Shown piece by piece: positions 37,802 through 47,925 of a stretch of 64,000 nt of DNA (positions are counted from its first letter, which is position 1; each line of letters opens with the position of its first letter). The DNA comes from Flavobacterium sp. UBA7680. GTDB lineage: Bacteria; Bacteroidota; Bacteroidia; Flavobacteriales; Flavobacteriaceae. The position numbers and the translations under genes are program-made. Under the pieces are notes generated by a model, which was given only the letters and a program-made list of their open reading frames with translations, ran no database searches and was not told the DNA's origin. The DNA lies in assembly GCF_002482975.1 (NCBI RefSeq), contig NZ_DLHA01000032.1, positions 266,304 to 330,303 on the forward strand, in the 5' to 3' direction.

Positions 37802-40800
37802 TTATTTTTCTTTTACAATACTTACTGGCCCTAATAAACCTGCTTTAAGCAATGGTTCTCCTTCTAATCTATATGGTGTATTTGTCCACGTTAGCCGCTC
37901 TTCTTTTGGTAACTTTTGGTCGCCCATTAATCTATTGGCCCACGTGTTTGTTATTTTGATTTCTATCGTATTTTTTCCTTTTTGTAAAGCTTTTGAAATA
38001 TCTGTTTTGAAAGGGAAAGTCCAAAGTGTTCCGCAGTCTTTTCCGTTGATTTTGATTTCGGCTATATTGGCAATTTCACCTAAATCAATCCAGATTTTAT
38101 CTGTGTCTTTTCCTCTCCAGAAAAACTCTTTTTTATAAACCACAGTTCCTGAATAATACTTAATCTGATCATTGTCTGAAGTACTCCAGTCAAAAAGTTT
38201 ATTTGTTTTTACAATTTCTTTTGGACCTTTAAATGCCGAATCAAATTGTAATTCCCAGTTTTCATCTAAAGTCTGAACAGTTTCAAATTCAGAAGATTTT
38301 CCTTGAGCTAAAACTTCTTTTGTTTCCTCTTTAAAAATCACAAAACCAGATTCGTTTGCATCTAAATTAATAGTCAAAATTGTTCTTCCATTTTCTATTT
38401 TCCAATTAGCTAAAGCCGAAGTTTTATCGGTTACGGGATTGTACCATTTCGGAACTTTACCAGCTATTCTGAAAGAAGCTTCAAATGTTCTTTTTTCTTC
38501 TTTTTGATTAGAGATAAAATAAACATCTTCCGTTTCAGATTTTCGGTGTGTCCATGCAATTGTTTCAGAATCGGCTCTGTTTAAATTTGGAAAATAAACG
38601 TCTTGAGTGATTCCAATTGAAGCAAAATCATTTTCTAAATAAGGCAATTTAATAACCGTTCCCTTTCCTATTTTCCAAGTTGACGTATTGGAGTTATTCC
38701 AAATTTCATCAATTACATTCTGCCATTTTTTTAAATCTTCATTTGATTGTAAACCCGGTTCTAAATTTGGTTTTTCATCTACAAAAATTGTCGCTCCATC
38801 TTTTACTAATTGCAAGATTTTTTCGGCGGAAGCCAAAGAAAGCAGCTTATTTGGTGCCATTTTATGACTTCCCGGAAACAATAAGGCTCCGTATTCAATT
38901 CCGCCTCCAAAAGAGATTTTTCCATTGGCAACTTTTGCGCAGTTTATCAAAACATCGACATTGAATGAATCGTATTGATAACCATTCATAGCGTTAATCC
39001 ATTGCGATAAATCGGTTGAGTTTTTAGAAAAACTTACTTCTTTTGGAATTTTAGTACTTGGCTGTCCTTCATTTTTCAAACGAATAACTTCACTTTCAAT
39101 TCTTTCCTTTCCAAAAACATTCGGAATAAAAGGCACTAAACGATCCGGAAGTATGGAACGCGAAGGTAAATCCTCGCCAATAAAGACAGCTAAATCAATA
39201 ACAGGTTTTCCTTTTTGCAACTGAAATTGTACTCTTTGGCAATATTCAAACCAAGCTTTTCCGGGTTCCCACCAAGTTTGGTCTCTTTGAAAATACGTTC
39301 CAATTCCGTCCAAAGTCATTCCGGGTTTTCTGTCCAGCCACGGATTATGCACAAAAACGTGATAGAAAAAACGGTTAATTCCCAAAGCATAATTTCTGTC
39401 GGCAACCACTTTTAAATTTCCCGGATGTTCGTCCCAATCCATTTTTAAAGCCGTAAAAGCTTCTGCCTGAATAATATCTTTTCCGTAAATATGTCCACCA
39501 GAAATAGCGTCTAACATATCATTTGGTTTATCATGCGTTGGGCTCTTCAGCCAAAATTCACCGCTTGGGTAATCAATATATTTAAAATGCAAAAGTCCAT
39601 CGCTCATCATCGTTGGCGCCACATTTTCTGAACTGAATTTTACATTTGCATTGTCAGCAATTTGTCGTAAAGTCCCGAAGAAATTTTCGGCAACCAGTTC
39701 TGAAATCGTCTTTCTAACATCGTACAACACTTTCTCCGAAGTCTGAATATCTTTTACAGGAATTCCCGCCATAACAGGCAGATACTCTACAATATCATAA
39801 CCTCTGCGGGCTTTAAATTCGTTTCTAAAAACAGGCGACCAGTTTTGGCTTCCACATTCCCAGCTGTCCATATGTAGAATTCTAACTACTTTTGAAGCTA
39901 ATTCTGGACCCGCAACACGAAGCATTTCGCCAAACCAATGATCCAACTGAAAACGAATGGCTTCGGCATTAAATTTATCAACTTCTAAACCTCTTCCCGC
40001 TCCTCCTGTTGCATTTTCATGTCCTGTAGATGTATGTCCGAAACGAATGATTCTCCAATTTCCTTTTGCGGAAGCTTTCCAATTTAAAACACCTTTTTCA
40101 TCAATAAACTTCGAGATATTGATCATTTTTGATGGATCGATACAATCTTCAACGTTGATTTCTTTTTCGGTAGTCTGCGGACTTAATCGCCAAATAGCTC
40201 CCGATTTTCCTTGATAATTATCGATTAAAGGCTCATTTGATAAATAGATTTTAGCCACTTTTAAGCCTTGATTCCATTTTGCAGGATCTAAATCTTCTGC
40301 TCCTGGTTCTGTTCCTTCGGGATCGTAAACGAATCTAAAATATTTGGCTTTTGTGGGAACAATACTGTGTGTATAAAACGCATCAACATCTTGCCAGCCG
40401 TGACGTGGTGTTGTTAATCTTCCTAAACTTCTGAAATTTTTTCCATCATCACTGACTTCAATTAGTAAACGATGCGCCTGATAATTATTTCCTTTGGTTT
40501 CAATTTGAATGGATTTACATAAAAAAGGTTCATCAAATTCGTACTGAATCCAACCCTTTTTCGGCATTCTAAATAGCCCGTCCTTATCTGATGAACTTAA
40601 AGTTGTCGCATCAGCTTCTGGATTGGTTGATGTTATTTTTGGACGTTTTTTATCCGATGTAATAAAACTTTCTTTTATCGGAATGGCAAATGCTGCAATA
40701 TCTTTATAATAGTTTTTATAATGATTTGGAACGGCTAATTTTAGGTTTTTAAAGTTGTTTCCGCTAACGATAGTATCTTTCCAAACGACCTTTTGCATTG

Positions 40801-41200
40801 AAATTTCGGGTGTTATCCAAGGTCCTCCGGCAACGGCAAAACCATCGGCGGGATGAAATCCAATTTTCACTCCAACCCGATCCGCTTCTGTTAAAGCCCA
40901 ATGCACCAAATCCCAAAATTCTTTGCTTAACTGCAAAACTGGCGGATCAATCAACGGCGGATTTGCCGGACCTTTAATCGTCATTAAATACGCACCTTCA
41001 ATACCTGCTCTTTTCATCGCTTCTAAATCGGCAGTAATGCCTTCTTTAGAATACGCGCTTTGCATCCAATACCAATATGTCCACGGTTTTGAGGATTCTT
41101 TGGTAGGCTGAAAAAAGGTATTTTCTTTTTTATGGATTTCCTGTGCGGAAAGGATTCCCGCAAAAAGTAAGATAAAAAAGAGGTGTTTTTTTTGAAACAT
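37802..41200 (-). CDS. GH106 alpha-L-rhamnosidase
   Basis: Secreted inverting rhamnosidase of 1132 residues with a signal peptide (1-19, GILSAQ). The N-terminal catalytic (beta/alpha)8 region shows GH106 signatures: PWTYWYWMQSAYSKEGITADLEAMKRAGIEGAY, GVKIGFHPADGFAVAGGPW, HMDSWECGSQNWSP and SENVAPTMMSDGLLHFKYIDYPSGEFW. The C-terminal half has jelly-roll domains (LGEIANIAEIKINGKDCG, LPKEERLTWTN). The characterised family member BT0986 releases rhamnose from an RG-II side chain, and length and motifs agree. It lies between GH2 and the SASA esterase, which may deacetylate the same chain. Confidence 0.93.
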   Translation of the reverse strand: MFQKKHLFFILLFAGILSAQEIHKKENTFFQPTKESSKPWTYWYWMQSAYSKEGITADLEAMKRAGIEGAYLMTIKGPANPPLIDPPVLQLSKEFWDLVHWALTEADRVGVKIGFHPADGFAVAGGPWITPEISMQKVVWKDTIVSGNNFKNLKLAVPNHYKNYYKDIAAFAIPIKESFITSDKKRPKITSTNPEADATTLSSSDKDGLFRMPKKGWIQYEFDEPFLCKSIQIETKGNNYQAHRLLIEVSDDGKNFRSLGRLTTPRHGWQDVDAFYTHSIVPTKAKYFRFVYDPEGTEPGAEDLDPAKWNQGLKVAKIYLSNEPLIDNYQGKSGAIWRLSPQTTEKEINVEDCIDPSKMINISKFIDEKGVLNWKASAKGNWRIIRFGHTSTGHENATGGAGRGLEVDKFNAEAIRFQLDHWFGEMLRVAGPELASKVVRILHMDSWECGSQNWSPVFRNEFKARRGYDIVEYLPVMAGIPVKDIQTSEKVLYDVRKTISELVAENFFGTLRQIADNANVKFSSENVAPTMMSDGLLHFKYIDYPSGEFWLKSPTHDKPNDMLDAISGGHIYGKDIIQAEAFTALKMDWDEHPGNLKVVADRNYALGINRFFYHVFVHNPWLDRKPGMTLDGIGTYFQRDQTWWEPGKAWFEYCQRVQFQLQKGKPVIDLAVFIGEDLPSRSILPDRLVPFIPNVFGKERIESEVIRLKNEGQPSTKIPKEVSFSKNSTDLSQWINAMNGYQYDSFNVDVLINCAKVANGKISFGGGIEYGALLFPGSHKMAPNKLLSLASAEKILQLVKDGATIFVDEKPNLEPGLQSNEDLKKWQNVIDEIWNNSNTSTWKIGKGTVIKLPYLENDFASIGITQDVYFPNLNRADSETIAWTHRKSETEDVYFISNQKEEKRTFEASFRIAGKVPKWYNPVTDKTSALANWKIENGRTILTINLDANESGFVIFKEETKEVLAQGKSSEFETVQTLDENWELQFDSAFKGPKEIVKTNKLFDWSTSDNDQIKYYSGTVVYKKEFFWRGKDTDKIWIDLGEIANIAEIKINGKDCGTLWTFPFKTDISKALQKGKNTIEIKITNTWANRLMGDQKLPKEERLTWTNTPYRLEGEPLLKAGLLGPVSIVKEK

Positions 41201-41216
41201 TACTGTTCTTGTTTTG

Positions 41217-41286
41217 TCTTTGCGAGGAACGAAGCAATCTCATAACGAGAGCAACTAAGTGTGATTGCTTCGTTCCTCGCAATGAC
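41217..41286. repeat. Perfect hairpin ttgcgaggaacgaagcaatc
   Basis: The arms ttgcgaggaacgaagcaatc (41220-41239) and gattgcttcgttcctcgcaa (41263-41282) are exact complements separated by 23 bases. The element fills the 88-bp gap between GH2 and GH106 within an operon. A single arm of the same family recurs at 63298-63317. Confidence 0.85.
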
Positions 41287-41288
41287 CA

Positions 41289-44200
41289 TTAATACTTAAA
41301 TTTCTTCAAACTACTTTCTAATTCATTTTTTGAACTGTTGAAAGGCGTCAAATAAAAACTATATTCATAATCTCCAGACTTAATTTGATACTGTTCTAAA
41401 GGTTGTGCAACCAATGTCCAGCTATCATTTCCTCCCACTCCCATTTGAATTAAATCGATATTTACCGTTAAAAATCCCGGATCTTTCAAATCATAGGTAT
41501 GACCTGCAGAACTTAGGCTTTCTTGTGTATATGGCCACGCGCTCATACTTAAAAGTTTTGAATCGTTTACAACCAAAAATCCTTTGTTTTTCTGCGGAGT
41601 GCTCAACGACATCCATCTCACATCACATCTGTTTCCGTTTTCCTGTGGTTTTGGATAATGTTCGATAAAATCATTAATTGGAAGCGAATATTTTCCAACA
41701 AACGAACCAAAACTTCTGTCGTTGTAATTTTCTAATTCTCCTTTTCCGTACCATGAAATCTGATCGAATTTTCTCTGAACTCCCATCTGCATTCCGATTT
41801 TTGGAATGTTTGGTAGTTTGCTAGAAGCTTTTAAACTGTAATCTACTTTTATTAATCCGTTTGGTAAAATATTGTAGATCACTTTTACCCTTGCACTGTC
41901 TTTTATAACTTCATAATCGCTTGTAATTTTAATTTCAGAAGCTGATTTATCAATTGAAATGTTAACCAATTTTGGTTTTGCTTTGTACCATTGTTTCAAC
42001 AACTTTTGCGATTTCCATCCACGTTTGTCGTTATCTGTGAGCGGTCTAACAAAGTTAGGAAGCAACGGAGCAAAAACTTGTTCTTCACCATTAAAAACAT
42101 AGGAACTCAAAGCTCCGTTTGCTTTTCCAATTGTAATATCAAAAGTTTTTCCTTTGATTTTAAAATCGGAATCTGACTCAGAAACGTTTACAATTTCTTT
42201 TTTAAATTCTGGTAAAACAGCTTCTTTCTTTTTCAGCAAAAACTGATCTTCAGCAACAGCGTAACCTTTAGAAGCCCAAAGTTCATCTTTTGAAAGCTGA
42301 AATTCTATATTTAAAATATATTCGGCATCAGCCTTCATTTTTGGAAGATAAGAACTGATATCTAAAGTTGTGGATTGTCCTGCTTCAACTTTAAATGGTT
42401 TTAAAATCTGAGTTTTTATAACGTTTCCGTTTTCCAACACTTTTAAAACCGGAATATAACCTTCTAACGATTTAACCGCCTGACGATTTTTAATTTCTAA
42501 TTGATTTCCGTTTAAAGTTGAAATCGCTGGCTGATACACCCATTTGTTTTCAAAAATCGAACCTTTTGGTTTTCCGTTAGAATCTACAATTCCTTTCGTA
42601 TTGAAGTTTCCGTCGTGGTATTTTTCGCCAAAATCTCCTCCGTGAGCAAAATATTCCTGACCAGATCTGGAATCAAATTTTACTAATCCCTGATCTTTAA
42701 ATTCCCAAATACAGCCTCCAATAACTCTTGGAAGCGAACGAAATTCATCCCATAATTCTTTTAAATTTCCAACCGAATTTCCCATCGCATGAGAATATTC
42801 AACGAAAATAATTGGTCGAGTATCTTTCTTTTGATCAACCAAAAATTTCGGAGTAAAAACGCCCGGATAAAAACGGCTGACCATATCAACATACGAATCA
42901 TCTTGCGGATTTTCGAATCGATATGCATGATCGATTGTTTTTGGATATCTAGGATCAAGCGGATCGATATAACCGTCTAATTTTGCATTTCCCTGTGCTG
43001 GTTCGTAATGTACGGGACGCGTAATGTCGAAATCGTGAACCCAGCCCGACATTGCAGCATGATTTGGTCCTTTTCCGCCTTCGTTACCCAAACTCCACAT
43101 TACGACCGATGGATGGTTTTTATCTCTTTCAACCATTCGAATCATTCGTTCCATATAAGCATTTGTCCAAAGCGGATCGTTGCTTAATTTACCGCCAATT
43201 CCATGTGTTTCCTGATTCGCTTCGTCCATTACCATAATTCCGTATTGATCGCATAATTCGTAGAAATAAGGATCATTTGGATAATGACTTGTACGTATAA
43301 AATTGAAATTGAACTTTTTAATGGTTGTAATATCTTGTTTGATGTCTTGTCTTGTCAAAGCTTTTCCTCTTGTCGGATGATGATCGTGACGGTTTACGCC
43401 ATACACGTAGGTTTCTTTTCCGTTGATGAGCATTTTTCCGTTCTCTTTCGAAAATTCAATTGAACGGAAACCAACTTTACAACTTTTGGCTTCGGTAACA
43501 TTTCCGTTTTTATCTTTTATGGAAATGACCATTGTGTATAAATTCGGTTCTTCTGAACTCCATTTCTTTGGATTTTTAATGTTTTCCTGAAAGAATCCAA
43601 AACGAACATTATCCAAACGAGGATAACTTTCGTTGATTAAATCAATCACAGGTCTTTGAAGCGGTTCTTTGAAAATTGCTACATTATTAGCATCGTACAA
43701 CTGAACGTTCATCGTATAATCTTTGATTTTTTCTCCTGTAAGATTTTCTACTTTCGGACGCAATTTAAAAATCGCATCTGTGTATTGTTTGTCTAATTTC
43801 GTTTGAACAAAGAAATCCTGAATACGTAATTTTGGCTCAGCCATAATGAAAACTTCACGCTGGATGCCACTCATGCGCCAGTGATCCTGATCTTCTAAAT
43901 AAGAACCATCGGTCCAACGGATTACACGAACAGAAACTACATTTTCTCCTGCTTTTAAATAAGGCGTAATATCAAATTCTGATGGTAAAAAACTATCTTC
44001 TCCATAACCTAAAAATTCTCCATTTAGCCAAACTTCAAAACCTGAACTTACGGCTCCAAAATGTAGCGTAATGGTCATATCTTTCCAGTTTTCCGGAACG
44101 GTAAAACTGCGCTGATACGAACCAATTCCGTTATAATCTTTAGGAATATATGGTGGATTTATCGGTCTAAAAGGATAAACGGCACTTTTGTAAATTGGAT

Positions 44201-44630
44201 TATCGTACCCTTTCATTTCCCAGTTTGAAGGCACTTCAATTTTATCCCAGCCAGATACTTTGTTTTGGTAAAAATCCTTTGAAGATTCTTTCTGATTTAC
44301 GGCATATTTAAAATCCCAATCGCCGTTTAACATCTGGATTCGGCTTTTGGTTCTGTCTCCTTTTAATGCATCTTCTACAGAAGTATACGAATAAGCAGTT
44401 GCTCTCGAAGGTTGTCTGTTGATGCTTGTAACCGTTGGATCTTCCCAAGGTGCAAATTGGTATTTTTTGTGAAGTTCTGGAATTCCCGCTGGTTCTCCTG
44501 TTACGGATTGGGCATGAGTGTAAGTTGTGAATAGTAAAATGTAAAATGCATACGCCAAAAATCGTAATCTGAAAAATGGATTATTGTATTTTGATTTTGA
44601 TGTAAACATTGGTTTTATATTATTGTTCAT
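41289..44630 (-). CDS. GH2 beta-galactosidase (LacZ-type)
   Basis: Secreted retaining glycosidase of 1113 residues. After a long basic n-region and hydrophobic segment ending YTHAQ (about 41), it has the GH2 sugar-binding domain (about 90-260), an immunoglobulin-like domain, the TIM barrel (about 395-690), a further beta-domain and the Bgal_small_N domain (about 830-1100). The acid/base is E517 (MWSLGNEGG) and the nucleophile E611 (IIFVEYSHAMGNS). The galactosidase signature GVNRHDHHPTRG is present. It probably removes beta-galactose from pectin side chains (RG-I galactan stubs or RG-II). GH2 also includes beta-glucuronidases and arabinosidases, so substrate is likely but not certain. ATGs at 44630 and 44609 are both possible starts. 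Confidence 0.92.
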   Translation of the reverse strand: MNNNIKPMFTSKSKYNNPFFRLRFLAYAFYILLFTTYTHAQSVTGEPAGIPELHKKYQFAPWEDPTVTSINRQPSRATAYSYTSVEDALKGDRTKSRIQMLNGDWDFKYAVNQKESSKDFYQNKVSGWDKIEVPSNWEMKGYDNPIYKSAVYPFRPINPPYIPKDYNGIGSYQRSFTVPENWKDMTITLHFGAVSSGFEVWLNGEFLGYGEDSFLPSEFDITPYLKAGENVVSVRVIRWTDGSYLEDQDHWRMSGIQREVFIMAEPKLRIQDFFVQTKLDKQYTDAIFKLRPKVENLTGEKIKDYTMNVQLYDANNVAIFKEPLQRPVIDLINESYPRLDNVRFGFFQENIKNPKKWSSEEPNLYTMVISIKDKNGNVTEAKSCKVGFRSIEFSKENGKMLINGKETYVYGVNRHDHHPTRGKALTRQDIKQDITTIKKFNFNFIRTSHYPNDPYFYELCDQYGIMVMDEANQETHGIGGKLSNDPLWTNAYMERMIRMVERDKNHPSVVMWSLGNEGGKGPNHAAMSGWVHDFDITRPVHYEPAQGNAKLDGYIDPLDPRYPKTIDHAYRFENPQDDSYVDMVSRFYPGVFTPKFLVDQKKDTRPIIFVEYSHAMGNSVGNLKELWDEFRSLPRVIGGCIWEFKDQGLVKFDSRSGQEYFAHGGDFGEKYHDGNFNTKGIVDSNGKPKGSIFENKWVYQPAISTLNGNQLEIKNRQAVKSLEGYIPVLKVLENGNVIKTQILKPFKVEAGQSTTLDISSYLPKMKADAEYILNIEFQLSKDELWASKGYAVAEDQFLLKKKEAVLPEFKKEIVNVSESDSDFKIKGKTFDITIGKANGALSSYVFNGEEQVFAPLLPNFVRPLTDNDKRGWKSQKLLKQWYKAKPKLVNISIDKSASEIKITSDYEVIKDSARVKVIYNILPNGLIKVDYSLKASSKLPNIPKIGMQMGVQRKFDQISWYGKGELENYNDRSFGSFVGKYSLPINDFIEHYPKPQENGNRCDVRWMSLSTPQKNKGFLVVNDSKLLSMSAWPYTQESLSSAGHTYDLKDPGFLTVNIDLIQMGVGGNDSWTLVAQPLEQYQIKSGDYEYSFYLTPFNSSKNELESSLKKFKY

Positions 44631-44647
44631 TATATTTTCTAATTGTG

Positions 44648-44860
44648 TAGTCCCTACGGGACAAAATTTGTTTTTCGGTAATCATTTTTCTACCAATATT
44701 TAACTCCTATCGGAGTATCTCGTAGAGATTAATATTGTTGACTTCCAGACGATATAAATCCGCATTATAATATTAAACTCTATTGGAATATCTCATAGAG
44801 ATTAAATATCGGTAACCAAAAGCCACACCAGTAAAAATGTCCCGTAGGGACTATATCTAT
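44648..44860. repeat. Hairpin tagtccctacgggac with internal tandem units
   Basis: The outer arms tagtccctacgggac (44648-44662) and gtcccgtagggacta (44839-44853) are complementary. Inside are two diverged direct copies of a 36-bp unit, taactcctatcggagtatctcgtagagatt (44701-44730) and taaactctattggaatatctcatagagatt (44773-44802), each with its own small dyad. No reading frame is seen. Confidence 0.75.
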
Positions 44861-44871
44861 TACGCTTAGTT

Positions 44872-45996
44872 TTATTTCTTAACTTTCTCAGGCGGAGCCA
44901 CAAAATTCAATTTGCTTTTTCCTAAATCTTTAGAAGTTGCGATTGCAATTCCTCTTTGTTCTGCCTTGTTAACGGCGCAGTAAAAATGATAGACAACGCC
45001 ATCATGTTTTACGACAAATGATTTATGCGCAAACATATCATCATAAGGTTCAGATGATTTAACCAAATCCTCACCCTTCCAGTCCGTCCAGTTTACTAAA
45101 TCATTCGAAACGGCAAAACGGTTGAATGCACCTTGATTCCAACCCGTCCAAAAAGCTCCAAAATAGAACATCACCCAAGTATCATTAATTCGCTGAATAT
45201 AAGCATCTCCCGAAATTCCTTTATGATGATTGATTAATGGTTTATCACCATAACGTTTCCAGGTTCTCATATCGTTTGACACAGCCATAGCAATACGTTC
45301 TGCTCCTTTAGCAGGATTTATACTGTCGCCACGGGCATTATAATACATGATAAAATTGTGTCCCGTCAATTTATCTTTATCTCGAATCACACTGTTTTTG
45401 TACATGGTGCTATTATCCCACCATTTGGCATCTTTGTCTTTTGGTGTTAAAACCGGATTTTCTAATCTTTGAAATTCGTGTGGTTTTGTCGGCGCTTCTT
45501 TGGTATATGCCATTCCGATTGATAAAACACCTGCTTCGTAACCTTTGCTGTCTCCACCAAAATAACTCATCCAATATTTGTCATCGTACTTTTCCCATTC
45601 GTAGCTTCCACCCCAAGTTGGATCTTGCAGTGAAATATATCCTGCTTTTTGGTTAACGTCCCAGTGTTTTTCATTTTCTGAAAATGACATTACTTTACCT
45701 AGATATTTCCAGTCTAAAAGATTATCGCTTTCTGCAAGCCAGGTTTCATACCCCCTTCCATCGTAAATTAAATACGTCATATACCATTTTCCGTCTTTTC
45801 TAAATACACTCGGACAATCCATTTTGTATGAGTTGTCGGTAGGAATCATCACCAAACCGTATTTATAAGGCGTTTTGATTTCTTCGTAAATCTCCTGCAT
45901 TACGCTGTCGGTGATTTCTCTTTTCTTGTATTTAGTTGCACAGCTGGTTATCGCAAGTGCTGAAATGGTTAGGATTAGTAAATATTTAATTTTCAT
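44872..45996 (-). CDS. Lipoprotein with GH43/GH32/GH130-type five-bladed propeller
   Basis: Probable surface-anchored glycosidase of about 374 residues. The lipobox ITSC (C19 from the ATG at 45996) marks a lipoprotein. The longer frame to 46047 would start in a repeat and spoil the signal. The propeller motifs are KMDCPSVFRKDGKWYMTYLIYD, GYETWLAESDNLLDW, SLQDPTWGGSYEWEKYDDKYWMSYFGG, GDAYIQRINDTWVMFYFG and FAHKSFVVKHDGVVYHFYC. The acidic residues DCPS, QDP and GD fit the spacing of clan GH-F/J catalytic triads, but I cannot place the family. It lies between the GH2 gene and a second propeller protein. Arabinose or galactose removal is a reasonable guess. Confidence 0.7.
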   Translation of the reverse strand: MKIKYLLILTISALAITSCATKYKKREITDSVMQEIYEEIKTPYKYGLVMIPTDNSYKMDCPSVFRKDGKWYMTYLIYDGRGYETWLAESDNLLDWKYLGKVMSFSENEKHWDVNQKAGYISLQDPTWGGSYEWEKYDDKYWMSYFGGDSKGYEAGVLSIGMAYTKEAPTKPHEFQRLENPVLTPKDKDAKWWDNSTMYKNSVIRDKDKLTGHNFIMYYNARGDSINPAKGAERIAMAVSNDMRTWKRYGDKPLINHHKGISGDAYIQRINDTWVMFYFGAFWTGWNQGAFNRFAVSNDLVNWTDWKGEDLVKSSEPYDDMFAHKSFVVKHDGVVYHFYCAVNKAEQRGIAIATSKDLGKSKLNFVAPPEKVKK

Positions 45997-46010
45997 TTTG
46001 GTTATATTTT

Positions 46011-46188
46011 GGTACGCGGATGACGCCGATTTACTTCTTAAAGACACGGATTGTTACGGGTCTTCTTTAATTTATTTTAGCAACTTTGTCAAAGTTCAAA
46101 ACTTTGACAAAGCTTATTGCGCTTACAAAATAAAAATCTGTGTAAATCAGCATTTTTACGAAGTAAATCCGCGTCATCTGCGTTCTAT
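46011..46188. repeat. Nested hairpin (atccgcg outer, ctttgtcaaagttcaaaactttgacaaag inner)
   Basis: The outer arms are tacgcggatgacgccgattt (46013-46032) and aaatccgcgtcatctgcgtt (46165-46184). The inner stem is caactttgtcaaagttc with aactttgacaaagctt (46080-46112). The same inner stem recurs at 63533-63562 inside another composite. Confidence 0.75.
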
Positions 46189-46196
46189 TTTCTCAA

Positions 46197-47873
46197 TTAT
46201 TTCTTCAATTCCTTTAAACGTGATTCCATTACATCTTTGTTTAATTTTACTTTTACCATTCCTGTTGGATGAAATCTTCTCTTCAAATCGATGGCATTAT
46301 AAACTATTGTGTAAACATCATTTCCTTCTGGGATTAAACACAAAGGCGTTCTCATAATATCCCACCATTTATCAACTTTAGTCTCTATTGGTAAATAATG
46401 CGCTTCTGCCCAATTAACGCCGTCTGCTGATAATGAGTACGCAATCATGTTTGGTAAATGATGCCCCCATCCGTCCGGGCCTCCGTCGAAAATCGCGATA
46501 TACAAACCGTTTGGTAATTGACTTACGATTGGATTTTCTACAAACTGCGGATGCATGGTTTTAATAGGTTCCAAACCTTTATTCATTCTCAACCAAGGGC
46601 CTTCTAAACTTTTGGATTCGGCTAAAGCCACAAACCAGCCTTTTGCTGATTTCTTCGGATAATCTGCCCACGAATTAAACGGATAAGCACCGCTGTAAAA
46701 TCCGAAGTATTTATCACCAACCTGATATGGAAAAAACGAAGCAACGCCCTGACGTCCTTCCCAAGGCTGAGAATCTAATCCGGGTTCCATAATAATTCCC
46801 ATATCTTTATAAGGTCCGCCAATTCCGTTGATTCCTTCAACTGTTGATTCGCAACGCCAAATTCTCCCGAATGAATGATTGGGTTCTATCTCTTTACTAA
46901 CAGTATACGCCAAATAATAGCCATACCATTTGTTTGCTTTTTCATTAAAAACCGGCATATACGACCAAATTGCAGCACGACGATCATTCATCGGATTATC
47001 ATCTTCTGTAACGGCGTAAGTTCCACTTGCTTGATAAATTGTAGATTCTCTTTTCCAATGGATTGCATCTTTACTTGTCCAATGTCCTATTTTGGTTTTT
47101 ACACGATCGTAGTAATAATCAACTCCTTTTTCTCCAGCTCTTTCGGTTGGAAACATATGATACGTATCGCCGACTTTCACTACTCGTCCGCCTTCGAAAC
47201 CACCTTGAATACCTTCTGTTCCCGACATCCCTTCATCGATAACGGGTTTATTTTCTCCGCCGATAATTTCGAAAAGTGGTTTTTCATCTGAAAATCCTTC
47301 AACTATGAATGTCGGATTCCAAAGTTTTCCGTCTGGAAAATTGGCATTTCTATATTCTAGTTTTTCAGAAGCTTTTACAACTCCTAAAACGGCAAATAAT
47401 CCTTTTCCAAAATTTATAGTTTGTGTTCCTTTTGAAAATGAAACCGCATAAACATTTACAGTCGGCAATCCTGTTATGGTAATTCCGTTTTCTAAGATTA
47501 ATTTGGCATTTTGAAGTTTATCAGCTTGAAGATATTCTGAATTATTCTCTTGAAAAACACCAATTAAAACCTGAACTGGCTCTTTAAATTTTAATTGTAA
47601 TGAAGAATTAGTTCCGTTTTTATATTTATCTGAAGGAAGTTCAATTCCAGTCAAACCCTGTAATTCTGGAGATAAACGAACAATATTGTGTTTGCTTCCT
47701 GAAAATACATGAGCGTACTGTGTGGTTTTGAATGTCTTGTAATTTGATTTTACAATTTCAAACGATGCTGGTTTCCATGCTGTGGTTTGTGCTGTGGCTT
47801 GGATGCATGTTAAAAATAGCATTAGGAAAGCGGTTTTTAATTTGAAGTTGTGTATTTTATTTTTTGAAAACAT
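46197..47873 (-). CDS. Beta-sandwich plus five-bladed propeller protein, putative glycosidase
   Basis: Secreted 558-residue protein with a signal peptide of about 29 residues (CIQATAQ). Residues about 30-175 form a beta-rich domain (SLQLKFKEPVQVLIGVFQ, GKGLFAVLGV). From about 190 onward the blades are GGFEGGRVVKVGDTYHMFPTERAG, IGHWTSKDAIHWKRE, IWSYMPVFNEKANKWYGYYLAY, ASFFPYQVGDKYFGFYSG and FVENPIVSQLPNGLYIAIFDGG. This resembles GH43-like propellers, with invariant E or D in FEGG, DRRAAIW and ENPI positions, but no family can be fixed. It is the second gene of the operon that begins with GH78 and is followed by another propeller lipoprotein. The two may act in sequence. Confidence 0.68.
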   Translation of the reverse strand: MFSKNKIHNFKLKTAFLMLFLTCIQATAQTTAWKPASFEIVKSNYKTFKTTQYAHVFSGSKHNIVRLSPELQGLTGIELPSDKYKNGTNSSLQLKFKEPVQVLIGVFQENNSEYLQADKLQNAKLILENGITITGLPTVNVYAVSFSKGTQTINFGKGLFAVLGVVKASEKLEYRNANFPDGKLWNPTFIVEGFSDEKPLFEIIGGENKPVIDEGMSGTEGIQGGFEGGRVVKVGDTYHMFPTERAGEKGVDYYYDRVKTKIGHWTSKDAIHWKRESTIYQASGTYAVTEDDNPMNDRRAAIWSYMPVFNEKANKWYGYYLAYTVSKEIEPNHSFGRIWRCESTVEGINGIGGPYKDMGIIMEPGLDSQPWEGRQGVASFFPYQVGDKYFGFYSGAYPFNSWADYPKKSAKGWFVALAESKSLEGPWLRMNKGLEPIKTMHPQFVENPIVSQLPNGLYIAIFDGGPDGWGHHLPNMIAYSLSADGVNWAEAHYLPIETKVDKWWDIMRTPLCLIPEGNDVYTIVYNAIDLKRRFHPTGMVKVKLNKDVMESRLKELKK

Positions 47874-47925
47874 TGTTTTTTTATTTTTTTATTGGCTTTT
47901 ATTCTTTCTTATGCATTTCCTCCGA

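Noticed and set aside
37521..38138. 205-codon open frame on the plus strand
   Set aside because: It is antisense to the end of GH106 and a repeat block. The product is a low-complexity mix of F, L and S with no domain, signal or conserved motif.
45911..46357. 148-codon plus-strand frame crossing the gap between two propeller genes
   Set aside because: It runs through an inverted repeat and both flanking genes in antisense, and its translation shows no recognisable protein features.
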